Positions 1 through 8,650 are shown, numbered from the stretch's first letter. The stretch is 54,969 nucleotides of DNA from Flavobacteriales bacterium (GCA_947466425.1 CANIBZ010000015.1:1-54969); one strand, 5' to 3'. Notes: generated from the sequence alone by a model not told the origin. Numbers and translations are program-made.

Positions 1-977
1 AACTGGGTGACGTTCTTAACGCACAAGAACTCGAAAGCGATAAACAAGGTAAACACGCTCACGACGAGATGTTGTTTATTGTTATTCATCAATCGTACGA
101 ATTGTGGTTCAAGCAGATTTTATTCGAAATGAAATCGGTGTACGACATTTTAGCGAAAGAGAACATTAACGACAACAGTCCGGAGTTACAAATCGCTGTA
201 AACCGCATGCACCGTGTAACAGAGATCCTTCGCATTTTGGTTGATCAAATCAATATTTTGGAAACCATGTCGGCGCAAGACTTCTTAGACTTCCGCGACA
301 TGCTTCGTCCGGCAAGCGGATTCCAAAGCATGCAGTTCAAAGTTTTAGAAACGTTGTTGGGATTGAAAGTGGAAGAACGTCATGGACAAGAATATTTCAC
401 TAGTCAGTTACGCAGTGAAGACGCGAAGCAGATTTACACGTTAGCGAAAGAAACAACGCTGTTGGAATTGGTGAACAACTGGTTAGAGCGCATGCCATTT
501 TTCGAAGAGAAATATTGGGGAAGTGAAGATTTTTGCACGCAATATAGAAGCGCTTATTCCTCTTCATTGAGTGAAATGGAAATGCAAAACTTGAAAGCGT
601 TCGATGAATTGTTCATGTCTAATGAACCCGTTGAAAACCGAAAGTTAAGCGCGAAAGCCAGAAGAGCTGGGCTCTTCATTATGTTGTACCGCGACTATCC
701 GATTCTTCAGAATCCGTATAGAATTATCAACTCACTCCTAGACATTGACGAATTGTTGGCTACTTGGAGATGGCGCCACATGAACATGGTTCACCGCATG
801 ATTGGCGGAAGAGCGGGTACAGGCGGAAGCACTGGAAAAGGTTATTTAAGAGAAGCCGCTATGAAGCATTATGTGTTTCAAGAGTTCGCTGAATTGACTT
901 CATTCTTGGTTGAACGAAGAAAATTCCCTGCTATCAGCGACGAGCTTGCAAAGAAACTCGGCTTCGAGAATGGATAG
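1..977 (+). CDS. kynA: Tryptophan 2,3-dioxygenase (5' partial)
   Basis: Heme enzyme that opens the indole ring of L-tryptophan to N-formylkynurenine, the first step of the kynurenine pathway, in the cytoplasm. The frame is open from base 3, so the N-terminus lies before the window; the ATG at 69 is internal, because the codons before it already encode family sequence (LGDVLNAQ, then HDEMLFIVIHQSYELW, the usual HxE/LFI..HQ..ELW segment). The C-terminal part has RMIGGRAGTGGSTGKGYL, matching the conserved substrate/heme-side TGGSxGxxYL loop, followed by the final helices. The gene ends in TAG at 975-977 and overlaps the HepT-like gene by 8 bases, which suggests coupled translation. Family assignment is firm; the missing N-terminus cannot be assessed. 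Confidence 0.95.
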   Translation, partial: LGDVLNAQELESDKQGKHAHDEMLFIVIHQSYELWFKQILFEMKSVYDILAKENINDNSPELQIAVNRMHRVTEILRILVDQINILETMSAQDFLDFRDMLRPASGFQSMQFKVLETLLGLKVEERHGQEYFTSQLRSEDAKQIYTLAKETTLLELVNNWLERMPFFEEKYWGSEDFCTQYRSAYSSSLSEMEMQNLKAFDELFMSNEPVENRKLSAKARRAGLFIMLYRDYPILQNPYRIINSLLDIDELLATWRWRHMNMVHRMIGGRAGTGGSTGKGYLREAAMKHYVFQEFAELTSFLVERRKFPAISDELAKKLGFENG

Positions 978-1323
978 TTATGTTCGCGATTTGCTCTCGG
1001 ACATTGTTCGGTCGATTGACGAAATTCATGAGTTCACGGCCGGACTCACCATTGAAGACTTCAAGCAATACTTATCGAATAAAATGATGCGTCGCGCCAT
1101 TGAGCGGGACCTCATTATTATTGGCGAGGCCATGCACGACATTGTGAAAGTCGATCACACGCGTGTTATGCGCATTAAAAATTCAAAACGCGTTATTGAA
1201 CTCCGCAACGACGTGGTTCATTCTTACGACGATTTAGCCAACGAGAAAATCTGGAATTTTATCTGGAAAGAGCTTCCTTATTTGCGGAAGGAAGTTTCGC
1301 ATATTCTTGACCTTTATTATTAG
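970..1323 (+). CDS. HepT-like HEPN protein (DUF86 family)
   Basis: HepT proteins are HEPN-fold RNase toxins, normally encoded beside an MntA-type nucleotidyltransferase antitoxin that AMPylates a tyrosine in the RX4-6HXY motif. The 117-residue protein from ATG 970 (MDSYVRDLL) shows DUF86 hallmarks: an N-terminal helix with 'LSDIVRSIDEI', 'RAIERDLIIIGEA' in the middle, and 'RNDVVHSY', an exact R-x4-H-x-Y motif. A longer frame opens at 910, but that extension lies inside the dioxygenase gene, so the start at 970 (8-base overlap) is preferred. No nucleotidyltransferase gene is nearby; the next gene is on the other strand and codes for a secreted protein. It is therefore an orphan, perhaps a solitary toxin or a domesticated protein. 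Family call is good; activity is inference. Confidence 0.85.
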   Translation: MDSYVRDLLSDIVRSIDEIHEFTAGLTIEDFKQYLSNKMMRRAIERDLIIIGEAMHDIVKVDHTRVMRIKNSKRVIELRNDVVHSYDDLANEKIWNFIWKELPYLRKEVSHILDLYY

Positions 1324-1328
1324 CGCTG

Positions 1329-1470
1329 AAAAAGAATGTTTTCAACGAATGCCGTTGGCGAATGCTTCGCGAATGTCTTCGACGATTTTAATTACGTAGT
1401 AGGAATTATGAAATAGGAATTACGCAGTAGGAACAACGAAGTTCCAATTACGTAGTTCCAACAACGTAGT
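1329..1470. repeat. Mini-hairpin array (GAAT family, then AAC/AATT family)
   Basis: The gap after the HepT gene is filled with short inverted repeats around three-base loops: GCC-GTT-GGC, GC-TTC-GC and GTC-TTC-GAC spaced by GAAT, then TAC-GTA-GTA, TAT-GAA-ATA, TAC-GCA-GTA, AAC-GAA-GTT and AAC-GTA-GTT spaced by AATT or CCAAC. The change between families falls at GATTTTAATT; the array at 11824 changes at the closely similar GATTTTAAC. No open reading frame or promoter is seen here. Confidence 0.75.
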
Positions 1471-1473
1471 TCA

Positions 1474-3165
1474 TCATTCCACAATAACCTTCGAACTATC
1501 TAACCACGCACTATTGCTTAACCAATGAAGTGTGTACATTCCAGAGCTCAGGGCAGAAATATTTATTTCAATGGTATTGCTTGAAGTTGCGAAGAGAAAA
1601 ATATTTTCTCTCAAGACTTCTCTGCCTTGCATGTCTATAATCACAATTTCATTCTTATTGTTCGGAATGTAGTTTTCTGGAAAGGTGAATGAGAGATTCA
1701 CAACATCGGTTGCCGGATTTGGAAAAACGGTGATAGTGTTTTCTAAACCAACAACAATTTCCTCAACGTTCACGTATTGGCATCCTGGTTCAAGGCATCC
1801 CATAGAATCTACTTTGAAGATCCACGGGGTATCAAGTCCATCATTTGGTTCCCCACTATGCTGTCTAATATAACCACATAAAACCATTCCTCGATCAGAA
1901 GTAGGTTTGGAATCTAATAAATAATGATAGGCAGGACGCATGCCGACCTCAATTGGAAAATTATTAAAATAGCTGTAAGACCGAAACCACAAACTATCCC
2001 GTTCAGGCGACAACGCCAAAATTCCTCCTAACCATCTGCCTTGTGGACCAGAACCTTGACTAGGTGTTAATTGGTTATCACAAACAACGAGATAACGCCC
2101 TCCGGAAGACTTATGTAAATCGACAAAATGACCATCTTTAGTATACAAATACTTCTTCGCTTCAGAAGTTTCAATCAATTCTCCTGATTCATTTTGTTCA
2201 ACTAAAGTTGAATACAAATAACCTTTAAAAGGAAATGATTCATCCGTAGACTCCTCCGTGCTTCTACCAATTAATACAACTCTATCTTGTTCGATTTCAA
2301 TTAAGCTTGCATTTTCGAATGAACATGCTCCGCCAATCGTAAATCTACCTTCTTCAGCACCTAAACTATCGGTTTTAACTAGCAAAATATCGGTATTTAG
2401 AAAATCACTATTTGTACACTCATTAAGAACTAATGTTTGTGCAATTATCCAATATCCACCATCCATACTCCTTTTTGAACTAAAAGTCCCCTCTGAATTT
2501 ACAATATTACTTTGCCAAATAATTCCGCCTGTTCTATTTATTTTCATAAGCATACCAGAACCTTCAGGATCTGGGTTTTCAGGTCCCATATAATAGCCCG
2601 TCAAAACATAAGTACTATCTTCTATTTCCTCTGATAGTGAGCTGAATCCATAATATCTTGATGCTAATGAATCAATAATGTACCTTGATTTTATTTCTCC
2701 AAGAAAACCAATTGTTATGAGATAATTTATATCAGCTTCATATCCTACAGAATTATCTCGGCTAGTCAGGGTTGTTACAATATCCCTTTCCTCATTCATT
2801 ATCATCGGTCCTGGCCACCAATACCCATAAACATTGCTCCATGATTGACTCCTGTCAATGTCAACTGTATCATAACGTGCTTCAAAAAGTAATTCACCAT
2901 TTGTAGAGACTTTTGAAGAAAATACTCTCCAAATATTTGAATTCGTTAATGGGTTGCATAAAACGCCCTTTCCGAATGCCAAGTAACCGTTAAACCAATC
3001 TGGATTAGTATCAACGATAAAAACATTTTGAAACGCACCATGCGCAGTGTAATTATAAGGCGGCCATTGGCAACTTACTGGATGCGCACGATTGAATTCC
3101 GGCCATTGGGCTTGCACAAGAAGGGCGTTACATATAATGACAAGTGAAAATAAAAGTTTCCTCAT
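1474..3165 (-). CDS. T9SS type A sorting-domain surface protein, paralog 1
   Basis: Secreted protein of unknown function, probably exported by the type IX secretion system to the cell surface. The start chosen at 3165 gives a clean signal peptide (MRKLLFSLVIICNALLVQAQ); the frame stays open 17 codons further to 3216, and that extension is conserved in the paralog at 8830. The body is beta-rich, with a repeating 'KTDSLG..' or 'KINRTG..' pattern typical of propeller-like secreted proteins. A Cys pair (MGCLEPGCQY) precedes the sorting domain, which begins VFPNPATDVV and ends YTLHWLSNS..KVIVE. N- and C-termini are almost identical to the paralog while the middle differs. No catalytic motif is recognised. 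Hairpin arrays flank both ends. Confidence 0.85.
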   Translation of the reverse strand: MRKLLFSLVIICNALLVQAQWPEFNRAHPVSCQWPPYNYTAHGAFQNVFIVDTNPDWFNGYLAFGKGVLCNPLTNSNIWRVFSSKVSTNGELLFEARYDTVDIDRSQSWSNVYGYWWPGPMIMNEERDIVTTLTSRDNSVGYEADINYLITIGFLGEIKSRYIIDSLASRYYGFSSLSEEIEDSTYVLTGYYMGPENPDPEGSGMLMKINRTGGIIWQSNIVNSEGTFSSKRSMDGGYWIIAQTLVLNECTNSDFLNTDILLVKTDSLGAEEGRFTIGGACSFENASLIEIEQDRVVLIGRSTEESTDESFPFKGYLYSTLVEQNESGELIETSEAKKYLYTKDGHFVDLHKSSGGRYLVVCDNQLTPSQGSGPQGRWLGGILALSPERDSLWFRSYSYFNNFPIEVGMRPAYHYLLDSKPTSDRGMVLCGYIRQHSGEPNDGLDTPWIFKVDSMGCLEPGCQYVNVEEIVVGLENTITVFPNPATDVVNLSFTFPENYIPNNKNEIVIIDMQGREVLRENIFLFATSSNTIEINISALSSGMYTLHWLSNSAWLDSSKVIVE

Positions 3166-3257
3166 TGATTTAATTTGAATGAATAAATTAATACCTCGTA
3201 AATTTAATCTCTTCATTATTCGGAATTACCCCAAACATTGCCAATTATTACCGTTCT

Positions 3258-3277
3258 AAAAAACTGCGCAGTTTTTT
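3258..3277. repeat. 20-bp perfect palindrome upstream of paralog 1
   Basis: AAAAAACTGCGCAGTTTTTT is a perfect palindrome about 95 bases upstream of the chosen start of the 1474 gene. The same palindrome lies at 10626-10645, at the same distance from paralog 2. It could be an operator, or a bidirectional terminator with an A/T-flanked GC stem. It is in the 362-base gene-free stretch 3166-3527, whose other content is duplicated leader sequence and the hairpin array from 3360. Confidence 0.7.
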
Positions 3278-3359
3278 CAGCCCTCATTTTTACGATTTTC
3301 CTTATTTAACAAGTGTTTTGGAAATTTTGGAGTTTAGAAAAATCCGTACAAATACCTAG

Positions 3360-3507
3360 GGAACTTCGTTCCTTCAATCACTACGTGATCAATCATCTGC
3401 GATGATCAATTGCAAGCAATCAATCACTAGGTGATCAATCGTTACGATTTCACCGAAGGTTTGATCTGAAAGATTGATTCGAAGAATTGATCACGAAGTG
3501 ATTGATT
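3360..3507. repeat. Bipolar mini-hairpin array (CA/TG spacer family)
   Basis: A run of perfect mini-hairpins: GGAAC-TTC-GTTCC, ATCAC-TAC-GTGAT, ATCATC-TGC-GATGAT, a short-loop ATTGC-AA-GCAAT, ATCAC-TAG-GTGAT and ATCG-TTA-CGAT, spaced by CA; then ACC-GAA-GGT, ATCT-GAA-AGAT, ATTC-GAA-GAAT and ATCAC-GAA-GTGAT, spaced by TG. Loops change from TNC-type to GNA-type at the point where the spacer changes from CA to TG. The array ends 20 bases from the stop codon of the TonB receptor gene. Confidence 0.8.
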
Positions 3508-3527
3508 TCATAGTTCAAGGTTCCAAC

Positions 3528-5924
3528 TCAGAACTGACGCGTATAAGACACCGATGGTATGATAGGGAAAATGCTGAGCTGATAAAGTTTAATTCGTTGG
3601 TCGGCTCTGTCTACTCGGTAAAACAAATAGAACGGATTCTGCCTGTTGTAGGCATTGAAAATACTGATATTCCAAGTTCTGCTGCCGTGCATTAGCTGCT
3701 TGGTGAAGTTAATCGCTAAATCCAATTTGTGATAAGCAGGCATACGCGAACTGTTTCTGCCGTTGTATATCTGAGCTGTAGGGAATGGAGAAAAAACCGA
3801 CTCGGTTTCCTGCGGTGTATTTTGGTAGTTGAAATAATTGAATGCACCATACTGCTGCTGCGCCAATGTAACCGGACTACCGGTGCTGTACATCCAAGTA
3901 GCGGATATGGAGATATTCTCATTGATTTCATGGTTGATTACCGCGGTGGCCACATGTGTCCTGTCGTACCGAAAAGGAAACCAATTCCCATTGTTTAAAC
4001 TGTCAAATCTTCGATCGTTTTTAGAGAGTGTATAGGAACACCAACCCGTTGTACGTCCATGCAATTTTTGAAGTTGAAGATCAATACCTGCCACCCGACC
4101 AACGCCTCCGTTTGTTACTTTGTCTGTGATGCTTTCATCATTGGAAAAAAAACTAACTCCTTCTTGGTACTCAACGAGGTTAGTATACTTCTTCAGATAG
4201 AACTCTGCCGACCAATCCCATTTCTTATCCTCTGAAAGCGTGCCGCCCAATCCCAAGGCCACTTGCATGCAATTGCTTGGAGGCAACGCGCTTGTAGCAG
4301 GAATCCACAAATCGGAAGGAAGTCCCGCACCATTGCTGCTGAGCAAATGCGTGTATTGTTTCATGGTCACGAATGATCCTTTCACCACACTTCGTCGTCC
4401 AAGTTTTCTTCGCGCTAACAAACGTGGCTGAACAGAATAGAACGACTTGCGTTGAATGTTATAATTCGAAAGATGAACACCAACAGAAAAACCTGTTTTC
4501 TCTCCCAACTTAATGTTATCCTCTACATAGGCCACATTCTCAAACCCAAGCAGATTATTTCCTCGCTCACTACCAAGACTGTTTGTCCCTGCATTCGGAC
4601 CCGCGTATTTAATTCTTCCTTGGTTGAATTGGTGAAGAATTACGTTTACACCGAACTGGAGTGAATGCCCGTCATTTACTTGAAGTGTAAAATCTTGTTT
4701 CACCAATAAATCAGTTACTCCAGAAGTAAACTGTATTCGCGTTTTCTCGCCGTAGTCATTGCTGCCATAAGGTGCTTGCTGACCGCTCACATTGTTGTTG
4801 TAGGCATAGCGCGTAAATGCAAGTGTGGTGTTGCCAAACATTTTTGAAGAAAAAACGTGATTGAGTCGCACGGATGCCATTTGGTTACCCCATGCAATAT
4901 TGCTTATAAACTTCGAAGAGTATTCACTCGGATTCACCGCTTTGTTATTGCTATTGATAAAAATGCGATCTCTGCCCGCATAGACAGTTACGTAGAGCCG
5001 TTGCTTGGCATTCAAAAGCGTATTTACTTTTCCATATAAATCAAAAAAGGTATAACCAGTTTGCACGTCACCTTGACTACCCATTAGCGCTGCCAGGCGC
5101 GTGAGTAAATCGAAGTTACATCGACGCAGTGAGAAAAAGTAGGAAGAAGTATCCTGCTTAATCGGTCCTTGAAGATTTAGTTTCATGGCCAAAGTACCCA
5201 CTGCATATTCGCCCTGACGCTTTTTCATATTTCCATCCTTCATGCGTATATCCAATACGGAAGAAAGACGGCCACCGTATCTCGCGGGGAAAGCACCTTT
5301 GTAGAGTTCTACATTTTTAATGGCGCTCGCATCAAATGTCGAAAGGAATCCACCGATGTGATTGACGTTGTAAAGAGGAACATCGTCGAGCAAGTACAAA
5401 TTCTGATCGGGGCTTCCACCTCTTACGTTAATTCCTGATGTCCCTTCTTTTCCACCTTGCACACCCGCCATTAGCTGGAATACCCGCATCACATCGGCCT
5501 CGCCAAAAAGCGAAGGCATCTTTTTTAATTGATCAACAGGCACTGTGAGCAGGCTCATCCTATTCGTTAGCGTGGGATCATTATTGTCTGTAATCACCAC
5601 TGCCTTTGTCATGTTGTTTTCTACAGCAAGTAATATTTCTATCGGGCCATTCGCAAGTGTATCAATTTTGAATCGCTGAGCTTGGTAACCTACAAATCGC
5701 GCAACCAATGTATCGCTTTCACATTGTGGCAAAGTAATGGTGAAGAATCCGAAGTTGTTCGTGCTTGTTCCAAGCGTAAACGATGCATTGGAAATGGAGA
5801 CGCCAATAATAGATTCTTTGGTAGTAGCATCTTTGACATAACCGTGAATAACACATTGTTGAGCAAAGCCAGCAAAGCCTGTAAAAAGGAGAATCAACAA
5901 AACAACAAGACGTGTTACCATCAT
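3528..5924 (-). CDS. TonB-dependent outer-membrane receptor (with DUF4249 partner)
   Basis: Outer-membrane, TonB-energised importer of an unknown substrate. From the start at 5924 (MMVTRLVVLLILLFTGFAGF, a signal peptide) the order is a carboxypeptidase-regulatory-like beta domain (VIHGYVKDATTKESIIGV), the plug (GINVRGGSPDQNLYLLDDVP, then YKGAFPARYGGRLSSVLDI), and a beta-barrel ending in the aromatic residue F expected of outer-membrane proteins. At about 800 residues it is a compact receptor. A longer frame reaches 5999, but that part overlaps the DUF4249 gene and lacks a signal sequence at its front. Start and upstream stop are 13 bases apart, so the two genes form an operon. The substrate cannot be read from sequence. 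Confidence 0.92.
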   Translation of the reverse strand: MMVTRLVVLLILLFTGFAGFAQQCVIHGYVKDATTKESIIGVSISNASFTLGTSTNNFGFFTITLPQCESDTLVARFVGYQAQRFKIDTLANGPIEILLAVENNMTKAVVITDNNDPTLTNRMSLLTVPVDQLKKMPSLFGEADVMRVFQLMAGVQGGKEGTSGINVRGGSPDQNLYLLDDVPLYNVNHIGGFLSTFDASAIKNVELYKGAFPARYGGRLSSVLDIRMKDGNMKKRQGEYAVGTLAMKLNLQGPIKQDTSSYFFSLRRCNFDLLTRLAALMGSQGDVQTGYTFFDLYGKVNTLLNAKQRLYVTVYAGRDRIFINSNNKAVNPSEYSSKFISNIAWGNQMASVRLNHVFSSKMFGNTTLAFTRYAYNNNVSGQQAPYGSNDYGEKTRIQFTSGVTDLLVKQDFTLQVNDGHSLQFGVNVILHQFNQGRIKYAGPNAGTNSLGSERGNNLLGFENVAYVEDNIKLGEKTGFSVGVHLSNYNIQRKSFYSVQPRLLARRKLGRRSVVKGSFVTMKQYTHLLSSNGAGLPSDLWIPATSALPPSNCMQVALGLGGTLSEDKKWDWSAEFYLKKYTNLVEYQEGVSFFSNDESITDKVTNGGVGRVAGIDLQLQKLHGRTTGWCSYTLSKNDRRFDSLNNGNWFPFRYDRTHVATAVINHEINENISISATWMYSTGSPVTLAQQQYGAFNYFNYQNTPQETESVFSPFPTAQIYNGRNSSRMPAYHKLDLAINFTKQLMHGSRTWNISIFNAYNRQNPFYLFYRVDRADQRIKLYQLSIFPIIPSVSYTRQF

Positions 5925-5937
5925 TCGTCGCGTTCGT

Positions 5938-6846
5938 TTAAGGAATGTACGTAGCATCCTTGAGTATTTGGTTATATGCGCCAAAGATGCCATAGCCATT
6001 ATTCACATTGGAGTATAGCTCAACGGGATCACCCTGAAACAAAAGCGTGAGAGGGTCGCGCGTGTTTTGCGTAGAATTTTGGTTGAACCTATGCACGGAC
6101 CAGCTCTTCAAGTATTGGTAATAACTGGAACTGATGTTTCTTAGCTCAATGTAATAAGGAGGATCACCTGGGGATGGATATCCACCCCACATAAGATTGA
6201 ATGAAACTTCCCCGGTCATTCCATTGAATAACGCATCTGAAAAAAAGAGAGTACTTGGGGAATAATTCCAATTGGCATCTGCTATTAATGTTGGATCGTC
6301 CAATTGCGTAATGCGCGTCAATTGAGTTGGTTGAATCATGGGATCGAGTGGATTTTCGCTGTATAGAATCAATTCATAGTAGTTGATGTTAGGGTCAGGA
6401 TCATTCAGCCTTAATGTAAAACGGGTAATGGGTATCCCTTCCTGATCAAGCGTTTCACCAACGGTGAATAAAAACGAATTTATTTGTGGCGGAGGCGGCA
6501 CTGTGCATTCAGAACTAACCGATGAAAACGCAGGATGGTACGTTTCTAATCTGTAACTGAAGCCCACTTGCGGATATACATTGCTCACATACCAACCGTC
6601 GGATTGATAATCCAATGTATCGATTGGCACTCCGTTTTCGAAAAGGAATACACCGGCATTCTCAACGATTGCCGAACTTGTGTCGGTTATCGCGATGGTT
6701 TTTCCTACGTGTGCTTTAATGAGCGAGTCTGGATTGATGATTGACGAAAGTACAAGTTGCGAAGTGAATGGCGAGGCCAAGTAATCCAACTCCTTTATGC
6801 AGGAAGTTGAGAGTACGATGAATATTAAAAGTGTTATTTTATTCAT
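5938..6846 (-). CDS. DUF4249 family lipoprotein
   Basis: Envelope lipoprotein that in Bacteroidota commonly sits beside a TonB receptor of the type encoded just downstream. The start at 6846 gives MNKITLLIFIVLSTSC, with the lipobox cysteine at residue 16; a 9-residue longer form (6873) is possible. The N-terminal half is an Ig-like beta region (VLSSIINPDSLIKAHVGKT), and the C-terminus ends with the family signature NNGYGIFGAYNQ. It overlaps the preceding 71-residue gene by 8 bases. The role is inferred: surface-exposed or periplasmic accessory to import by the receptor. Family call is confident, mechanism unknown. Confidence 0.88.
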   Translation of the reverse strand: MNKITLLIFIVLSTSCIKELDYLASPFTSQLVLSSIINPDSLIKAHVGKTIAITDTSSAIVENAGVFLFENGVPIDTLDYQSDGWYVSNVYPQVGFSYRLETYHPAFSSVSSECTVPPPPQINSFLFTVGETLDQEGIPITRFTLRLNDPDPNINYYELILYSENPLDPMIQPTQLTRITQLDDPTLIADANWNYSPSTLFFSDALFNGMTGEVSFNLMWGGYPSPGDPPYYIELRNISSSYYQYLKSWSVHRFNQNSTQNTRDPLTLLFQGDPVELYSNVNNGYGIFGAYNQILKDATYIP

Positions 6847-7054
6847 GCAACTGAAGAAACGAAGCGACACCAATACCCACTCCTATATTTCGAATGACTT
6901 GATTTTCGGAAACCACCAATGCCAAAGCGACAGTCAATCCCACAGAAAACTTTGTGTAGGGGGCTATCTTTTTATTTAACAACCCGCCATGACCAAATAA
7001 TGAATCGCTTTGGATTGAAGTTTTATTCTTCATTAAATCCCTGTTTATTTTCAC
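6839..7054 (-). CDS. Small hypothetical membrane protein
   Basis: A 71-residue reading frame with a charged, polar N-terminus and one or two hydrophobic stretches (FSVGLTVALALVV and IRNIGVGIGVASFL) rich in Gly and Val. I do not recognise a family. Support for it being real is its position: its stop overlaps the likely start of the DUF4249 lipoprotein by 8 bases (an ATG embedded just before TAA), a typical translational-coupling arrangement, and no other gene explains the space. An internal ATG at 7033 is an alternative start. It could be the first gene of the DUF4249/TonB receptor operon. Confidence 0.45.
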   Translation of the reverse strand: MKINRDLMKNKTSIQSDSLFGHGGLLNKKIAPYTKFSVGLTVALALVVSENQVIRNIGVGIGVASFLQLHE

Positions 7055-7111
7055 TGTTACTTAAAATTTTCACCGAACTAGTAACGCGATAAAAACAAAA
7101 TATTGCCAACA

Positions 7112-7253
7112 ATCACCTTCGGTGATCAATCTTTCAGATCAATTCTTCGAATCAATCGCGTTGCGATCAATCGTTCCGATTTATCCGAAGGATTGATTGC
7201 GGAGCAATTGATCACGTAGTGATTGATCCGAAGGATGTCCAATAACGTAGTTC
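7112..7253. repeat. Bipolar mini-hairpin array (CA/TG spacer family)
   Basis: Clearest example of the CA/TG type. The first half is ATCACC-TTC-GGTGAT, ATCT-TTC-AGAT, ATTC-TTC-GAAT, ATCGC-GTT-GCGAT and ATCG-TTC-CGAT, with CA spacers. After a TT turn the second half is ATCC-GAA-GGAT, ATTGC-GGA-GCAAT, ATCAC-GTA-GTGAT and ATCC-GAA-GGAT, with TG spacers. An AAC-GTA-GTT unit follows next to the stop codon of the 7256 gene. Eight of the nine CA/TG-type loops are TNC (first half) or GNA (second half). Confidence 0.8.
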
Positions 7254-7255
7254 CT

Positions 7256-8650
7256 CTATTCCTTAATAATCGTCCTACTCAACTTTTCTCCGTTTGTTTC
7301 TAATTGCAAAATATACGCTCCGTTACTGAATGAAGACAAGGAGATTCTTTTCTGTCGTTCTCCGAGTAACCAAGTGTCTTCTAACACCAAACGGCCAGAA
7401 GAATCATACATGCGAATGGGAGCCGATTGATTGAAGTAGCTATTGGTCTCAAGGACTAACTCGCCTAGAGTTGGATTGGGATATATGATGAAATTAGATT
7501 GCAATGGAATGGATTTCCCGGTTAACGACATATTCAATTTAGCAACAGAATTTAGATTATCGCATGAGCCTATTCTACTAAACTGTCCCCCGATGTATAA
7601 TGTATCGTTCATAATTGCAATTCCCATGATGATATTCGGCCCAACAGATGCTGGTGTATCGTAGGAATCGTAAATCGTATCTGGATTTAGAACGAAACTG
7701 CCGAACTGGTTCAATTTAGCCACACCGTGAGACTCCATTCCATCAATTTCAGAAAACCAACCTGCGAGGTACAACTCATTTTCATATACTTCCATGGACA
7801 CGACACGCCCGTTGGTTTGATGAGGTGCAAGATGAAGGGATTGCCCGTCGTAATAGATTAAATAGACATAACCTGAACTACCAAAATATTCTCCATGAAA
7901 AATTCCGCCAAGCCAAAGCTTTCCATCGTATACAACCATAGCCTCAACATTTGCGTCAATCCCTAGGCCTTGTCCAACTTGGTGAATATCTCCGTCGTAG
8001 ATTGAAGCGAAGTGATTGATATTCCTTTGATCGTCCCAAAAACGTCCTCCAACAAAAAGCGTGTCGTGATAAAATGCCAAACAGTTGGCTCTACCCATGA
8101 TGTCAAGATAATCTACCAACACTTCCACTTCGTTTCCATCATACTTAAAAGCAAGATCCGAGGTGTCACCATTAATGACAGAGTACCCTCCAGCCCCATA
8201 TAAAACTTCATCGTATTCAATAAAATCTGTAATAAGACTTGAATAAAAAACTATTGGAATTGTGTCCCAATGCTGACCATCGAAATGAACTAAAGAATTT
8301 TTATATTGCCCAAAGAAATTATTGCCAGCATATAGCTCGTCTTTGTATTTTATTATTGGGTTAAAGACTAAATCACCATTTGACATTACCCCTGTTTTAC
8401 TCCAAGCCGTTCCATCCCAAATCGCCGGAACATAGAACTCCTCACAATTGTGAGAGGGTAATAAACCACAAGCCGTGATAGTTTTATTTTCATTATCGGC
8501 AAGTAGTTGATATACATAAGAGAAATGAGGGCCGCATCTAAATCCTGAATCCAGATCCAACCACAATTGTCCGTGGTGGGCTAACGAGATTAGAGAAAAT
8601 GAGAAGACAATGGCAATCCTTTTCACTGAGCCACAACTGTGTATTTTCAT
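7256..8650 (-). CDS. T9SS type A sorting-domain protein with propeller-like repeats
   Basis: Predicted secreted surface protein of about 464 residues. The start at 8650 (MKIHSCGSVKRIAIVFSFSL) gives a signal peptide ending near AHHGQ; another ATG five codons upstream (8665) is possible, and the frame runs open further through hairpin-repeat sequence that is unlikely to be coding. The body has repeated blocks of the type 'YDGKLWLGGIF', 'ENELYLAGWFSEIDG' and 'NDTLYIGGQFSRIG', about 45-60 residues apart, typical of beta-propeller proteins in secreted Bacteroidota proteins. The sorting domain starts IYPNPTLGELVLETN and ends ILQLETNG..RTIIKE. No enzyme motif was recognised. Confidence 0.82.
   Translation of the reverse strand: MKIHSCGSVKRIAIVFSFSLISLAHHGQLWLDLDSGFRCGPHFSYVYQLLADNENKTITACGLLPSHNCEEFYVPAIWDGTAWSKTGVMSNGDLVFNPIIKYKDELYAGNNFFGQYKNSLVHFDGQHWDTIPIVFYSSLITDFIEYDEVLYGAGGYSVINGDTSDLAFKYDGNEVEVLVDYLDIMGRANCLAFYHDTLFVGGRFWDDQRNINHFASIYDGDIHQVGQGLGIDANVEAMVVYDGKLWLGGIFHGEYFGSSGYVYLIYYDGQSLHLAPHQTNGRVVSMEVYENELYLAGWFSEIDGMESHGVAKLNQFGSFVLNPDTIYDSYDTPASVGPNIIMGIAIMNDTLYIGGQFSRIGSCDNLNSVAKLNMSLTGKSIPLQSNFIIYPNPTLGELVLETNSYFNQSAPIRMYDSSGRLVLEDTWLLGERQKRISLSSFSNGAYILQLETNGEKLSRTIIKE

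Larger units (their letters stand above)
1456..3394 (-). repeat. Segmental duplication, copy A
   Basis: This stretch matches 8812-10762 in direct orientation. Identity is near complete at both ends: the last ~110 codons of the encoded protein plus the downstream hairpins, and the first ~20 codons plus ~230 bases of upstream sequence. The middle of the gene is much more diverged. The duplicated unit includes a 20-bp palindrome and the first hairpins of the upstream array. Confidence 0.85.

Noticed and set aside
910-969. Extended N-terminus of the HepT-like protein
   Set aside because: It lies fully inside the dioxygenase gene and has no family similarity; ATG 970 gives the normal N-terminus.
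3360-3507. CRISPR-like repeat array
   Set aside because: Units are self-complementary hairpins with 2-4 base spacers and variable arms; there are no constant ~30-base repeats, unique spacers or cas genes.
3474-3695. Plus-strand 73-codon frame
   Set aside because: It is a shadow of the TonB receptor gene and the array; the composition is unlike a real protein.
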